Shown: positions 10,450 through 20,703, counted from the stretch's first letter. The stretch: DNA of 64,000 nucleotides from Prorocentrum cordatum (GCA_963575745.1 CAUYUJ010014209.1:252801-316800), one strand, 5' to 3'. Numbers and translations: made by a program. Notes: generated by a model not told the origin, from the sequence alone.

Positions 10450-11350
10450 AGGCACCCCAAAAAGCTTTCCAAGCGGCCTTCAAAGCACAGAAATCGTCCC
10501 ATTCCCTTCGTAAACCTTACAATTTTAGCATATTCGCCTTTCGGATTTCATCAGCTTTCAAGACGGCTTCAAAGCCCCCGAGATCGGCTCCAGGCGCTCC
10601 AAAAGGCCCCCTGAGAAAGCTTCAAGACGGCCGAGCCGGGCCCCACGATCGCCCACGAGAGCCCCAAGACAGCCCATAATGGAACCAAGAGGCCCCCCAA
10701 GGGCTCCCAGCACAGACCCAAAAGGGCGGCCATGGGAGGTCCCCGGAAGTGCCCAAGATGGGTCCAAAGGGGGCTCCAGCGGGCCCACGCTCCCCAAGAC
10801 GGCCCAAGAAGGCCCCAGGACGGCCCATGAAGGCGCCAAAACGGCCCACGAAGGCCCCGAAAACACCCCCACGATGCTTCCGAATGCCAACATCAAGACC
10901 CCCAAGGCACCCCGAAAAGCTTTCCAAGGGGCCTTCAAAGCACAAAAACCGTCCAATTCCCTTTGTAAAACTTACAATTTTAGCATATTCGCCTTTCGGA
11001 TTTCATCAGCTTTCAAGACGGCTTCAAAGCCCCCGAGATCGCCTCAAGGCGCTCCAAAAGGCCCCCTGAGAAAGCTTCAAGACGGCCGAGCCGGGCCCCA
11101 CGATCGCCCACGAGAGCCCCAAGACAGCCCATAATGGAACCAAGAGGCCCCCCAAGGGCTCCCAGCACAGACCCAAAAGGGCCATGGGAGGTCCCCGGAA
11201 GTGCCCAAGATGGGTCCAAAGGGGGCTCCAGCGGGCCCAAGCTCCCCAAGACGGCCCAAGAAGGCCCCAGGACGGCCCATGAAGGCGCCAAAACGGCCCA
11301 CGAGGGCCCCGAAAACACCCCCACGATGCTTCCGAATGCCAACATTCATT
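10450..11350 (+). repeat. Tandem duplication, unit about 455 bp
   Basis: Two near-identical units can be registered by AGCATATTCGCC (about 10527 and 10982), CATAATGGAACC (about 10676 and 11131) and ACGATGCTTCCG (about 10870 and 11323). Each unit joins an AT-richer core (CTTACAATTTTAGCATATTC) to phased CCAAGA-GGCCC tracts. High identity implies recent duplication. Frames across it are not convincing genes. Confidence 0.92.
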
Positions 11351-11439
11351 GATTTTGCTCCCATGACATTTCACAGTGTGACCCAGTCGTTGAGGGTCTC
11401 GTGGCATGCAGCGAAGATGCCCGAGGATGCCCCGTACGA

Positions 11440-11710
11440 GTTGCATATGCATGTTCATGCCCTTACACATAAATTTGTATGTACATATGTACGCTGTACA
11501 CACATACAACAATGTAAGTATGTTGTATACACCTAGACATTTATACGGAACGTGCATGCACGTGCGCGTGTATAAATGCATGCGCGCATGTACGCACGCA
11601 CGCATTCCGCTTGCGTGCAGAACTCAAAGGACCAAGGTGCATGGCGCGCAGCGCCAATGCAGTCTTATATATATATATATATGTATATGTATATATACAT
11701 GTATAAAAAA
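11440..11710. repeat. Alternating purine-pyrimidine tract with TA run
   Basis: 11440-11600 is rich in GCATGC, GTACGC and TGTATAC words. 11667-11705 is a TATATATATG run followed by an A tract. No gene is seen. Confidence 0.6.
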
Positions 11711-11829
11711 AAAATCAGAACGTGAGGGGTGAGATCGCAGTGGAACGGAGACCCCCAGCAAGGGAAATCGTTTTGTTTCGTACATGTCGCGCGTGCGGGC
11801 GAGGCGAAGCTGCGTGGGCGCGCGAGAGG

Positions 11830-12740
11830 AATGAACCCGCCGTTACCAGGGCGAAAAAAAGACAAATGATTCTCCCCCGCCCGCCCATCCGTCCGTCCGG
11901 CGGTGGCTCGCGGTGTCCCGCGGTGTCCCGTGGTGTCCCGTGGTGTCCCGTGGTGTCCGCCGTTGCTAGGGCGAAGTCAAGACAAATGATTCTCCCCCGC
12001 CCGCCCGTCCGTCCGTCCGGCGGTGGCTCGCGGTGTCCCACGGTGTCTCGTGGTGTCCCGTGGTGTCCCGTGGTGTGTCCCGTTGGGTGAGATCGATAGT
12101 GAGATCGATAGCGAGATCGATAGTGAGATCGATAGTGAGATCGATACTGAGATCGATGTGGTGCCCCAAGGTGTCCCGTGGTGTCCCATGGTGTCCCAAA
12201 AAGTGAAATCGATAGTGAGATCGACAGTGAGATCGACAGGTGTCCCGTGGTGTCCCGTGGTGTCCCAAAAAATGGCATCGATAGTGAGATCGATAGTGAG
12301 ATCGATACTGAGATCGATGTGGTGCCCCGTGGTGTCCCGTGGCGTCCTATGGTGTCCCGTTGAGTGAGATCGATAGTGAGATCGATAGTGAGATCGAAAG
12401 GTGTCCCGCGGTGTCCCGTGGTGTCCCGTAGAGTAAGATCGATAGTGATATCGATAGTGAGATCGACACTGAGATCGATGTGGTGCCCCGAGGTGTCCCG
12501 TGGTGTCCCGTGGTGTCCCGTGGCGTCCTATGGTGTCCCGTTGAGTGAGATCGATAGTGAGATCGATAGTGAGACCGATAATGAGATCGAGAGGTGTCCC
12601 GCGGTGCCCCGTGGTGTCCCGTGGTGTCCCGTGGTGTCCCGTTGAATGAGATCGATAGTGAGATCGACAAGTATCCCGTGGTGTCCCGTGGTGTCCCGTG
12701 GTGTCCCGTTGAATGAAATCGATAGTGAGATCGATTGAGT
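11830..12740. repeat. Composite array of 10-bp and 12-bp repeats
   Basis: Two short repeats alternate in blocks: GTGTCCCGTG (10 bp) and AGTGAGATCGAT (12 bp). At its left end, a 120-bp segment starting CAGGGCGAAAAAAAGACAAA (about 11847) is repeated at about 11967, each followed by a 10-bp block. Roughly six 12-bp blocks (near 12090, 12210, 12280, 12365, 12440 and 12545) are separated by 10-bp blocks. The long frames on the minus strand (Arg-Ser-His-Tyr and Thr-Gly-His-His repeats) follow from the lack of stops in both units. Confidence 0.93.
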
Positions 12741-13589
12741 CAGATATTGGTTCCGCCCCCTGCCCCCTCCCCACAACCTCCTTATCACCTGAAGGGTGGT
12801 CATGCATATTTATATACACACACCCACATATATGTATGCGTATACAAGACTGCATAGGCGTCCCGCGCCATGCAACTTGGTCCTCGAGGCTTTACATATG
12901 TTGGTCGTTCGCGCCATCCCTAGTGGCCTTGGAAATTTGGCCCGTTCGCTGCGGTGGTTTTCGGAAGTCTTCGAAAGTTCGGGAGATCCCTGGCCTTTCC
13001 CGGGCCTCTGGGGGCTCCCGAAAGGGCCGGGTGGAGGGCGAAGGATAGGAGGGAGGGACTCTCGAGGAGCGAGGAGAGGGAAGCGGATGTGGAGGACGAG
13101 TGTTGGAGCGGCAGAAAGAGGAGGAGTTGGAGGAGGAGGAGGAGGAGGAGGAGGAGGAGGAGGGCACAGAGGAGGAGCAGGAGGAGGGAACGAGATGGCG
13201 CCGTCGGGGGGGGTCATGTTTATGTACACGCTTGCACAAATGTCTGGCAATGAATGACGACGAAAGGCCTTCGTAGGCCCGCACATTGGCCGGCTCGTGG
13301 CTCAGGTGCCCCAGTGTGCAACGCGAAGGAATGACAATCCATGCGAATGAATGCCAAACAAACCGACGCAATGTCAAGCAATGCCGCAAATCACAAAGCA
13401 ATGCCAAGCCGAGGATGTCATGTTGCAACGACTTGCAGTGGGGCACGCGAAGATAAATAACTATTGGGGAAAACACCGAATCCCGGGTTCGCAACAGATC
13501 TCCGGGAAATGTGGCTGCGAACCTGGAATTCGGGTCAGTTTGGTGGAACACGCCCTGTGGGCATTGTTGGAGCCCTGATGGGCCAGTTC
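12741..13589. other. No recognisable gene; short GGA run
   Basis: Contains a TA/CA-rich tract (12800-12850), a GGA run (13129-13161) and an ATGCCAA-rich low-complexity segment (13340-13415). No supported coding sequence. Confidence 0.5.
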
Positions 13590-13870
13590 GGGGCCCCCTC
13601 GAACCGTGCTGGGGCCATCTTGGGCCGTGTTGGGGAGCTTGGGCCCTCTAGGGACCTTACGGGGGCTATGTGGGCCCTCCTGGTGGCCTCCCATGGCCTT
13701 TTCGGGGGCCTCCCATGGCCTTCTTGGGCTTTCCTTGGGAGCCTCGTGAGGGCCTGTTGGGTTTCTTTTTGGCCCATGTGGGGCTTCTTTGGACAATCTT
13801 GGGTCCATCCAGGCTGTCTAGAGGCTCTCTTGGAGGTCTGTTGAGCCGTCTTGGGGCGATACCGGAAGCC
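13590..13870 (+). repeat. Phased GGCC-TCTTGGG array
   Basis: Degenerate units of the form GGGCC-n-TCTTGG spaced about 10-11 bp. Same family as 53410-54040 but on the opposite strand. It ends at an AT-richer core near 13900. Confidence 0.75.
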
Positions 13871-13969
13871 GCCTTTTTGGCTGGTTTGGGCGCTGATGAG
13901 ACCCGAACAGAGAGAATAGACTGAAAATGCACGTTTCCCTTAGGGAATGAAGCGAGTTTTGAGTTCTGG

Positions 13970-14262
13970 GGGTCCTGTTGACGGCCTCTTGGGCCGTCTT
14001 GGGGGCCTCTGGAGGCCATATGGGTCTTCTTGGAGCGCTCTGGTGCTGTCTTGGGTCTCTCTTCGGCCTCGGTGATCACCGCTCTGATCGCTCGGGGTCT
14101 GCTGGCAAGACCCGGCTGAGCGCCCTGGAAAGTCCAGGACGAGCTGGGGGCCCTTCGGCAACGGTGTCCGGGGGGCCCGGAAACCCCTGATCCTGGGGGT
14201 CCGCTTTTTTTTGTTGGGGGGGGGGGGGGCGTTTTCCCACCCCCCAGCTTGAAAAAAAAAAA
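13970..14262 (-). repeat. Phased array joined to reverse copy of the poly-G/C/A repeat
   Basis: 13975-14028 is GGCC-TCTTGG array. 14028-14262 is the reverse complement of the dispersed repeat at 10195-10412, ending in T, G and A runs (14201-14262) and then a TA-rich tract. Confidence 0.75.
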
Positions 14263-14382
14263 TGAATATATGTGTAGATATACATATGAAAATATAGACA
14301 CGCGCGTGTTGGCGTCGCGGCTACGCGCGCGGCGGCGGAGCGGTGTTCAAGTCGGGCGAGAGGCAGCGAGCGGGCCAGGCCA

Positions 14383-14419
14383 GCTCTTTCTCTCTCTCTC
14401 TCTCTCTCTCTTCTCCCTT

Positions 14420-14464
<45 letters not shown>

Positions 14465-14480
14465 TGCTTTTTGTTGTTTC

Positions 14481-14522
<42 letters not shown>

Positions 14523-14523
14523 T

Positions 14524-14565
<42 letters not shown>

Positions 14566-14625
14566 CCTCACTCTCACACACATGACGCACACTCTCACAC
14601 ACACACACACACACACACACCAGTG
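14383..14625. repeat. (CT)n followed by (CA)n microsatellite
   Basis: About 190 bp of CT/TTTCTC (14384-14572), then CA repeats (14590-14622). The polypyrimidine strand is a candidate for H-DNA. Confidence 0.97.
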
Positions 14626-15059
14626 TGCGTGTAGAAAAGGAAAGAGACAGAGGGAGAGGGACGGAGGGAGGGAGAGAGAGAAGGGTGGAAAAGCTGTATA
14701 AACACGAGGTACCGACTGAAGACAAAGATACGGACGCGTATGAGGAGACACAAACGTTCATTGAGACAGACACAGAAGAGGGACATAGAGACAGTGAAAG
14801 AGAGTGACGCCGCCCAAGCACCAGCCGTTGGCCATGCGAGGACGACTGCATCAGCTGCTGGACCAACTCTATCTGGCAAGGGCGTCGCGCACAAAATGCA
14901 CTACGACAACATATATGGTGATAACCAACGATACGTCGATGCCTTCCGCTGCACCACTTCCGCCTTACCTTCGCAAGCCTTTGTAATCGATGACACTATG
15001 GCCCGGCATTCCTCGCATCAGCGCCACGTCCGCTAACCCGACCAGCCCTCTGACCAAAG
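14626..15059. other. No recognisable gene
   Basis: A GGGA-rich segment (14640-14690) and then mixed sequence. A 98-residue plus-strand frame (14740-15036) has fairly balanced composition, but no family is recognised and no supporting signals are seen. Confidence 0.35.
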
Positions 15060-15190
15060 CGTACGTCATTGGCCCAAGAGGGTTCTGAGAGGGTCCGAAG
15101 ACAGCCCGTTGAGACGCCCAAGTCTGCCCCACGGAAGCCCAAAACAGACCCAAGGCGGCCCAAATGGGACCCATGAAAGCCCCTCAAGAG
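15060..15190. repeat. Short phased GGCCC-AAG array
   Basis: Units such as GCCCAAAACAGACCCAAGGC with about 10-11 bp spacing. Same family as the large arrays. Confidence 0.6.
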
Positions 15191-15226
15191 GTGACGGCGA
15201 AAGAGGCCACATGTGACTGCATCCCT

Positions 15227-15440
15227 CCTCCTCTTCCTCCTCCACTTCCTGCTCCTGCACCTGCTCCTGTTCCTGCTCCTGCTCCTCCTCCTCCTCCTCC
15301 TCCTCCTCCTCCTCCTCCTCCTCCTCCTCCTCCTCCTCCTCATCCGCCTCATCCGCCTCATCCGCCCCGTCATCATCACCGCCCTCATCATCCTCATCAC
15401 GGCTCGCCCAAGTTTCGGGACGCGAGGTGTCACGCGTGAC
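15227..15440. repeat. (CTC)n / (CATCCG)n microsatellite
   Basis: CTC units 15275-15340, flanked by CTCCTGCAC variants and CATCCGC repeats. Confidence 0.93.
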
Positions 15441-15492
15441 GGTACTACGTGCACCTTGGAGTAGTCGCAACATTGCACGCTATCTATCTACA

Positions 15493-15528
15493 CTAGAACC
15501 AGGCGCGCTTCGCGCGCTTAGGTTCTGG
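15493..15528. repeat. Dispersed CTTCG hairpin, copy 1
   Basis: AGAACC (15495-15500) pairs with GGTTCT (15521-15526). Between them GCGCGC (15503-15508) pairs with GCGCGC (15512-15517) around a TTC loop. Copies lie at 28401-28440 and 63288-63326. Downstream sequence (GCGCAG, then GATTGC) is also partly shared with the 28.4-kb copy. Confidence 0.8.
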
Positions 15529-15585
15529 CGCAGACGCTTCCGATTGCAACCTCCGCTCGGGACGACGAGCACGATGGCCTCGACA

Positions 15586-15587
<2 letters not shown>

Positions 15588-15616
<29 letters not shown>

Positions 15617-15640
15617 CGATTACGACGACGATGACGACGT
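15588..15640. repeat. (GAC)n microsatellite
   Basis: About 50 bp of ACG/GAC units. Confidence 0.95.
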
Positions 15641-15779
15641 CGGACGACCACGCGCTGCCTTCACTGTTCATCGTGCGCCTTTGGCTGGCGATATGCCTTG
15701 TCACCGACACCGATACAAATGCCAGTTCACTCCTCGGCTTGCGCGTTTCTATCCTCTTCAATTCCGTGAACTCCTCCGC

Positions 15780-16275
15780 CCCCCTGCCGCCCTGATCCCC
15801 CCTCCTCTCTTCCTACTCCCCCTTCGGTTCTTCCTCTTCCTCCTCCTCCTCCTCCTCCTCCTCTCCCCCTCCTTTTCCTGCTCCTGGTCCTCCTTCTTAT
15901 TCTCTCGTTCCCCCCCCCTTCCCCCCCCTCCCCCCCCGCTCCCCCCCCCCCTCCATTTCCATTGCCTTTTCTCAGCATCATCTTCTTCGCCTTCCTCGTT
16001 GCCCCCCTCCTTCTTCCCTGGGCTTCGTCCTCGCGCGGCGTGTTCCGAAGGAGGCTGCTGGGACGCGCGAGGCACAATGGTTGGTTTCGTCATTCAATGT
16101 CCCGTTGAGCCTGACGATGAGTTCTTGTCCTCCTCCTCCTCGTCTTCCTTTCCTCCTTGCGCTGTTCCTCCTTGTCCGCCTCCAAGTCCTCTTGCCGTCC
16201 TTCTCTTCCTCTCCCTCCCCCTCCTCGTTTTCCTCTCCACCTGTTTTTCGTCGTCCTGATCATCCTCCTCCTCCA
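15780..16275. repeat. Polypyrimidine CCT/CCCC-rich tract
   Basis: Irregular CCTCCT and poly-C sequence with short mixed islands. The frames are Pro/Ser/Leu-rich and not convincing. Confidence 0.8.
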
Positions 16276-16307
16276 GCGTGTTCCAGGAGGGTCCTGATGG
16301 AATGCGC
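16276..16307. repeat. GCGTTCC hairpin family, diverged copy
   Basis: GCGTGTTCC and GGAATGCGC flank a 14-base spacer (AGGAGGGTCCTGAT). This is a diverged form of the copies at 16978 and 17217. Confidence 0.5.
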
Positions 16308-16389
16308 TGCGCACTATTGCTGGGTTCACTTTTCAATGTCCGCTCGCGGCTGACGACGAGCCTTGTCGACCGACACTGGCACCGAGACT

Positions 16390-16720
16390 TCTCTCCCAGG
16401 TCGTCTGGCGACCCCTTTTTCGGCTGTTTTGGGCGCGTCATGGGCCGCCCCGGGGCCATGTAGGGCCGTCGTGGAAAATACTGAAGTCTCTTGGAGCCCT
16501 GTTATGTGATTCGTGGGGGTATGCTGGGACCTTTTCGGGGTGGAAGTCACGGCGTTTCGGTCCGTGTTCCCTTTCGGGTGCCGTTCTTCGGGCCGTCTGG
16601 GGGCTTCTTGGGCCGCATGCGCCGCCTCTCGGGCCGCCATGGCGCTTTGTTCGGCTGTTTCGGGGTCATCTTGGGGGCGACTTGGGGCGTCTTGACCAGG
16701 TCTTTGTGACGCCTCAGCAT
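16390..16720 (+). repeat. Phased GGCC-TCTTGG array
   Basis: Degenerate GGGCCGTCTTGG-type units, 10-11 bp apart, with a less regular segment at 16460-16520. Confidence 0.65.
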
Positions 16721-16977
16721 TCAGCGCTCGAATCCCCAACGGCTCGGCACGCAACGCTTCTTTCCCCTTTTCCTCTCCCTCCTCCTCCTCCTCCTCCTCC
16801 TCCTCTTCCTCCTCCTCCTCCTCCGCGTACTCATTATCATCCTATTCCCCGCCCTTCTCACGTCTTCCCCCCACATCGTCCTCATGCTGTGATGCCTCTT
16901 CTCTGCACCCTCCCCCTCGTCGATCTACTCGACCCCCCCCCCGCCCCCTCCGTTCTCCGCACGTTCCTCCTCATGCA

Positions 16978-17009
16978 GCGCATTCCAGAAGAGCATTGCC
17001 GGAACGCGC
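16978..17009. repeat. GCGTTCC hairpin family, copy
   Basis: Arms GCGCATTCC (16978-16986) and GGAACGCGC (17001-17009) with one mismatch and a 14-base loop. It is followed by CTCGGCAGGAGCACCGAGG and a CCT-rich tract, as in the 17217 and 17403 copies. Confidence 0.8.
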
Positions 17010-17216
17010 TCGGCAGGAGCACCGAGGCCCCCCTCCCCCTGGCCCTTCTCCTCAGCTCGCTGCTGCTGCTGCGCCTCATCGTCCTCCTCTCCTTGCCCCT
17101 CAGTATCCTCCTTTTCCTTCTCCTCCGCTTCCTCCTCCTCTTCCTACTCCCCCCTCCAACTATGCCTCCTCGCATCTCCCTTCTCCTCCAGTCTCAGTAA
17201 GTCCCCCCCTTAGCCA

Positions 17217-17248
17217 GCGCGTTCCGGTAGAGTCTTGCAGGAACGCGC
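17217..17248. repeat. GCGTTCC hairpin family, best copy
   Basis: GCGCGTTCC (17217-17225) and GGAACGCGC (17240-17248) are exact reverse complements separated by 14 bases. It is followed by TCCGCAGAAGCAGTGAGG and CCT repeats. Confidence 0.85.
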
Positions 17249-17402
17249 TCCGCAGAAGCAGTGAGGCCCCCCTCCTCCTCCTTCTCTTCGTCATCCCCCT
17301 CATGTTGCTGATGCTGCGGCCTCCTCCTCCCCTCCTCTTCCTACACCTCCTCCTGCTCTCCTTTTGTTATCTGGCATCAGTTTGTCGTCTCCTCGAGTCT
17401 CA

Positions 17403-17451
17403 GCGCGTTCCTTTTCATCTAGAGTGGTCTGGGAGTCTGGTCGGGACATGC
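17403..17451. repeat. GCGTTCC hairpin family, degraded copy
   Basis: The left arm GCGCGTTCC is intact. The right arm has become GGGACATGC and the spacer is longer (31 bases). The downstream CTCGGCAGAAGCACTGAGG is retained. Confidence 0.65.
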
Positions 17452-17469
17452 TCGGCAGAAGCACTGAGG

Positions 17470-17937
17470 TTCCCCTCCTCATCGTCGTTGTCCTCCTCCT
17501 TCTGCTCATGTTGCTGTTGATGTACCCTCGTCGTCCTCCTCTCGACCCTCCTCCTATTCCTACTCCTTCCTCTCCTCCGCCTCCTCCCCCCCCTCCTCCT
17601 CCTCCTCCTCCTCCTCCTCTCCTCCTCCTCCCCCTCCTCCCCCTCCTCCTCCCCATTGCTCCCCCTCCTCCTCCCTTTCCCCTCCTCCTCCTCCTCCTCC
17701 TCCTCCCTCCTCCTCATCCTCCTCCTCCTCCTCCTCCTCCCCCCCTCCTCCTCCCATTGCTCCCCTCCTCCTCCCTTTCTCCTCCTCCTCCTCCTCCTCC
17801 TCCTCCTCCTCCCCTCTTCCTCCTCTTCCTCCTCCTCCTCCTCCTCCTCCTCCTCCTCCTCCTCCTCCTCCTCCTCCTCTTCCTCCTCTCCTCCCCCAGC
17901 TCTGCCTCCTGCCCCCTCCCTTCCCCTCCTCTCTCAA
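17470..17937. repeat. (CCT)n microsatellite, long
   Basis: More than 300 bp of CCT units (17575-17890) with C-run interruptions, preceded by CCTCGTCGT variants. All long frames across it are repeat products. Confidence 0.97.
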
Positions 17938-18039
17938 TGATTCCTCCTCGCATCTTGCCGGAGCGCGCTCAAAAGGAACGCCGATGCTCTAGGGCGACAC
18001 GGCACCTCGTCCACATCCGCAGAGCGCGTTTGCAATGCG

Positions 18040-18385
18040 CTTGGACCCTTTTGGGACGGTTCCTTGAAACTGTCTTGGAGCGTCTTCTGGGCCTCCTGGG
18101 GGCCTCCTGGAACCCTCTGGGTGCAGTTTGCTGGACTCTGGAGCCCCCCTGGGAACCTCTTCAAGCGAAAACCTACGGTTTTCCGCCCGTGACCTCACCC
18201 TAGGCCCCTCATGGAGCCGTTTCGGGGCACTCTTGGGCTGGCTTGGGGCCTGTCGGAGCCCTCTTGGGAACGGTCTTGGGGCTCCTTCCGAGGGTCTTCA
18301 AGGCACCTGGGGCCGTCTCTGCGGCCTCCCGGGGCGCCCCTGCTGCCTTGTGGGGCCACGTTTGCCCGTTCAGGGGTCGCCCAGA
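18040..18385 (+). repeat. Phased GGCC-CTTGG array
   Basis: Units such as CTTGGAGCG, CTTGGGGCTC and CTCTTGGGAACG, spaced about 10-12 bp. It begins next to a diverged GCGTTCC-family arm (17954-17970). Confidence 0.7.
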
Positions 18386-18406
18386 TCCTTCGCGAGGGGG
18401 TCATGG

Positions 18407-18720
18407 ATTGCAATCGATTGGACTGTCATCGATTGGATTGTGAGCACTTGCGCTCCAGTCGACGGGAAGGGGGCTGGAACGGGGCGGCGGCAATGGGTGG
18501 CGACGGGGCGGCGAGCACGGGGCCACCAGACCGGCCAGCCAGGGTGGGCCTCGACGGGCGGCGACGGGCGAGCGACGGCGAGCGCGGGGACACCCGACGG
18601 GGCGGCGGCGACGGGCAGCGATGGGGCGGCGACGAGGAGGCAACGGGGAGGCGACGGGGCGACGACGAGGTGGCGACGGGGCGGCGACGGCGAGCACGGA
18701 ATTGCAGACCGACTAACAGG
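18407..18720. repeat. GGCGACGGGGC-rich repeat
   Basis: Two ATCGATTGG words (18413-18436) lead into about 250 bp of GGCGACGGGGCGGCGA-type units. A related block lies at 33240-33470, where the CCAGACNGGC-CAG segment also recurs. Confidence 0.8.
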
Positions 18721-18879
18721 CCCAGATACCCTTGCCAAGAACCCATGGAAGCCGAGGCGGCGTGGGACGTCACTCCGCTGGGCCCCCCAGGAGCCCCCGA
18801 GTGCGGCGACGAGCCCGGTCGCCCTCGTCGGTTCTTCCCCTCGCGCCCTCCGTTCTCAGCGTGATCCTGCCCATGCAAC

Positions 18880-18909
18880 ACGTTCCGGAAGAGTCTTGCC
18901 AGAACGCGC
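18880..18909. repeat. GCGTTCC hairpin family, copy
   Basis: ACACGTTCC and AGAACGCGC pair over CGTTC/GAACG. The spacer GGAAGAGTCTTGCC is almost identical to that of the 17217 copy. Confidence 0.7.
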
Positions 18910-19084
18910 TGAACAAGATCACAGCTACTCCCCTCCTCTGGCTTCGTCTCCTCATCTGCGTGCTGCTGCGCCCTCCTCGTTATCCTCCTCCTCCTCTTGC
19001 CCCGCCTTCTCCCTGCCCCCCCCCTCTTCCTCCGCCCAAGACGGCTAAGGGCATGGAGAAGAGGGCGTGGAAGAGGGGGAGCAT

Positions 19085-19405
19085 GCACGAGGATAAGGCG
19101 GAGGAGGAGGAGGAGGAGGGAAACGAAGAGGAGAGGGAGGAGGAGGGGCGGAGGGAGGAAATGGAAGAGGGGGAGAAGGGAGGAGGACGCAGGAGGAGGA
19201 GGAGGAGGAGGAAGAGGAAAAGGGGGGGGGGAGAAGGAAAGGGAGAGGAGGACGAGGCGGGGCAAGAGGGCCGAAGGGAGGAGCAGGAGGAGGAGGAGGG
19301 GCAGGAGAAGGGGAGGAGGAGGAGGAGGAGGAGGAGGAGGAGGAGGAGGAGGAGGAAGCGGAGGAGGAAGAGGAGGAGGTGGAGCGGGAAGAGGGGGGGT
19401 GGAGA
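19085..19405. repeat. (GGA)n microsatellite
   Basis: About 320 bp of GGA/GGGA/AGG units. Together with the CCT tract at 19498 it forms a large imperfect inverted repeat. Confidence 0.96.
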
Positions 19406-19497
19406 GACAGGATGGAGAGAAGGAGGCGGCCAGGAGCAGGAGGAGAAGGCTTCCAAGGGGTCTGGCCGGGGCACTTTCGACAGAGACACGCAGGCCC

Positions 19498-19790
19498 CTC
19501 ACCTCCTCCTCCTCCTCCTCCTCCTTCCTCCTCCTCCTCCACCTCCTCCTGCTCCTCCTCCTGCTCCTCCTAATTGCGTCCTCCTCCTCTTCCACCTGCT
19601 TCTCCTTGTCCTCCTCCTCCGTCCTGCTGTTGCTGCTGCTCCTCCTCCTCCTCCTCCATTTCCTGTTCCTGCTTCCCTCCCTCTCCTGCCCCCTCATCCT
19701 GATCCTCCTCATCCTTATCTTCCTCGTCCTCCCCCTGCTCGTCTCCCACTTCGTCGTCGCCCCTCCTCCTCCTCGTCCCCCCACTGGACC
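19498..19790. repeat. (CCT)n microsatellite
   Basis: CCT units with CTG and ATCCTC interruptions, in inverted orientation relative to the GGA tract about 100 bp upstream. Confidence 0.95.
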
Positions 19791-19949
19791 ATGGTTCCCC
19801 TTCTCCTCTATTTCCGCATCTTGTTTGTTCTCCCCCTCCCCCCCCCTGGCCCCTCTCCTGCTCTTCCTTCTGATCCTCTCCCCCGTCTCCTCCTCCTGGC
19901 TAAATGAAAATCATGTGTTCGAGAACGTTGCAGCCCTCTGGGACACGGC

Positions 19950-20350
19950 GTTGGCCCTGTCTCGGAAGGCCTCGAAGGCTTCTGGGGCCGTCTGGCAGCA
20001 ATCGCGAGCGAAGCGCAGGAACAAGGAGGCCACGGATAGCCCCGGGATGCTGAACCCCTGTAAAAACAAAACGAAATTAATGCCCGGCCCCGCCATGGAG
20101 GGTCGTCATGGCGCCGGTTTCCAGGCCTGCTCTGGAAGGTCTCGAAGGCTTCAGGGGCCTCGGTGGCAATCGCGAGCGGAGCGCAAGAACAAAGAGGCCA
20201 CGGATAGCCCGGGGACGCGACAACCCTGCAAAAACACAAAGAAAATGAAGCCTGGCCCCGCCATGGAGGGCCATCGCGGCACCGGTTTCCACGTCTGTTT
20301 CGGAAGGTCTTGAAAGCTTTTGGGGGCGTTTGGTGGCAAGTGTGAGCGGA
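19950..20350. repeat. Tandem repeat, unit about 170-180 bp
   Basis: Three diverged copies of GGAAGGNCTCGAAGGCTTC start at about 19970, 20137 and 20302. Each is followed by GGCAATCGCGAGCGAAGCGC, and the first two also share GGCCACGGATAGCCC and CCCCGCCATGGAGGG. Minus-strand frames repeat with it and are not taken as genes. Confidence 0.85.
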
Positions 20351-20562
20351 GCGCAACCCTCTTGGGCTGGCATGGAAACTGTTGGAGCCCTCTGCGGAAT
20401 GTTCTTGGAGCTCGCGCCGAGGATGTGGAATATGTCCGGGACCATCGCGGCGGCCTCCGAGGCCCGGGACGCCGAAACCTTATGACTCACACGGAAAAGA
20501 AGCCCTGGTACTCCCATGGATGGTCGAGGCAGCTGTTTTCGGGCCCCAGGCCTGCCCCCCCT

Positions 20563-20589
20563 ATATATACATATATATATATAATATAA

Positions 20590-20631
<42 letters not shown>

Positions 20632-20703
20632 TATATACAACATATACATGTATATATGTATATATATATATACATACATCTATATATATATATACATATA
20701 ATG
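20563..20703. repeat. (TA)n microsatellite
   Basis: About 140 bp of TATATA with CATATA interruptions. Confidence 0.97.

Noticed and set aside
11540-11610. Strong Z-DNA-forming locus
   Set aside because: Alternating purine-pyrimidine words are present but broken every few bases. The CA/TA run near 10000-10190 is a better candidate and is listed as a microsatellite.
11977-12855. A 292-codon minus-strand frame of Arg-Ser-His-Tyr and Thr-Gly-His-His repeats
   Set aside because: Product of the 10-bp and 12-bp tandem repeats; neighbouring frames are open as well.
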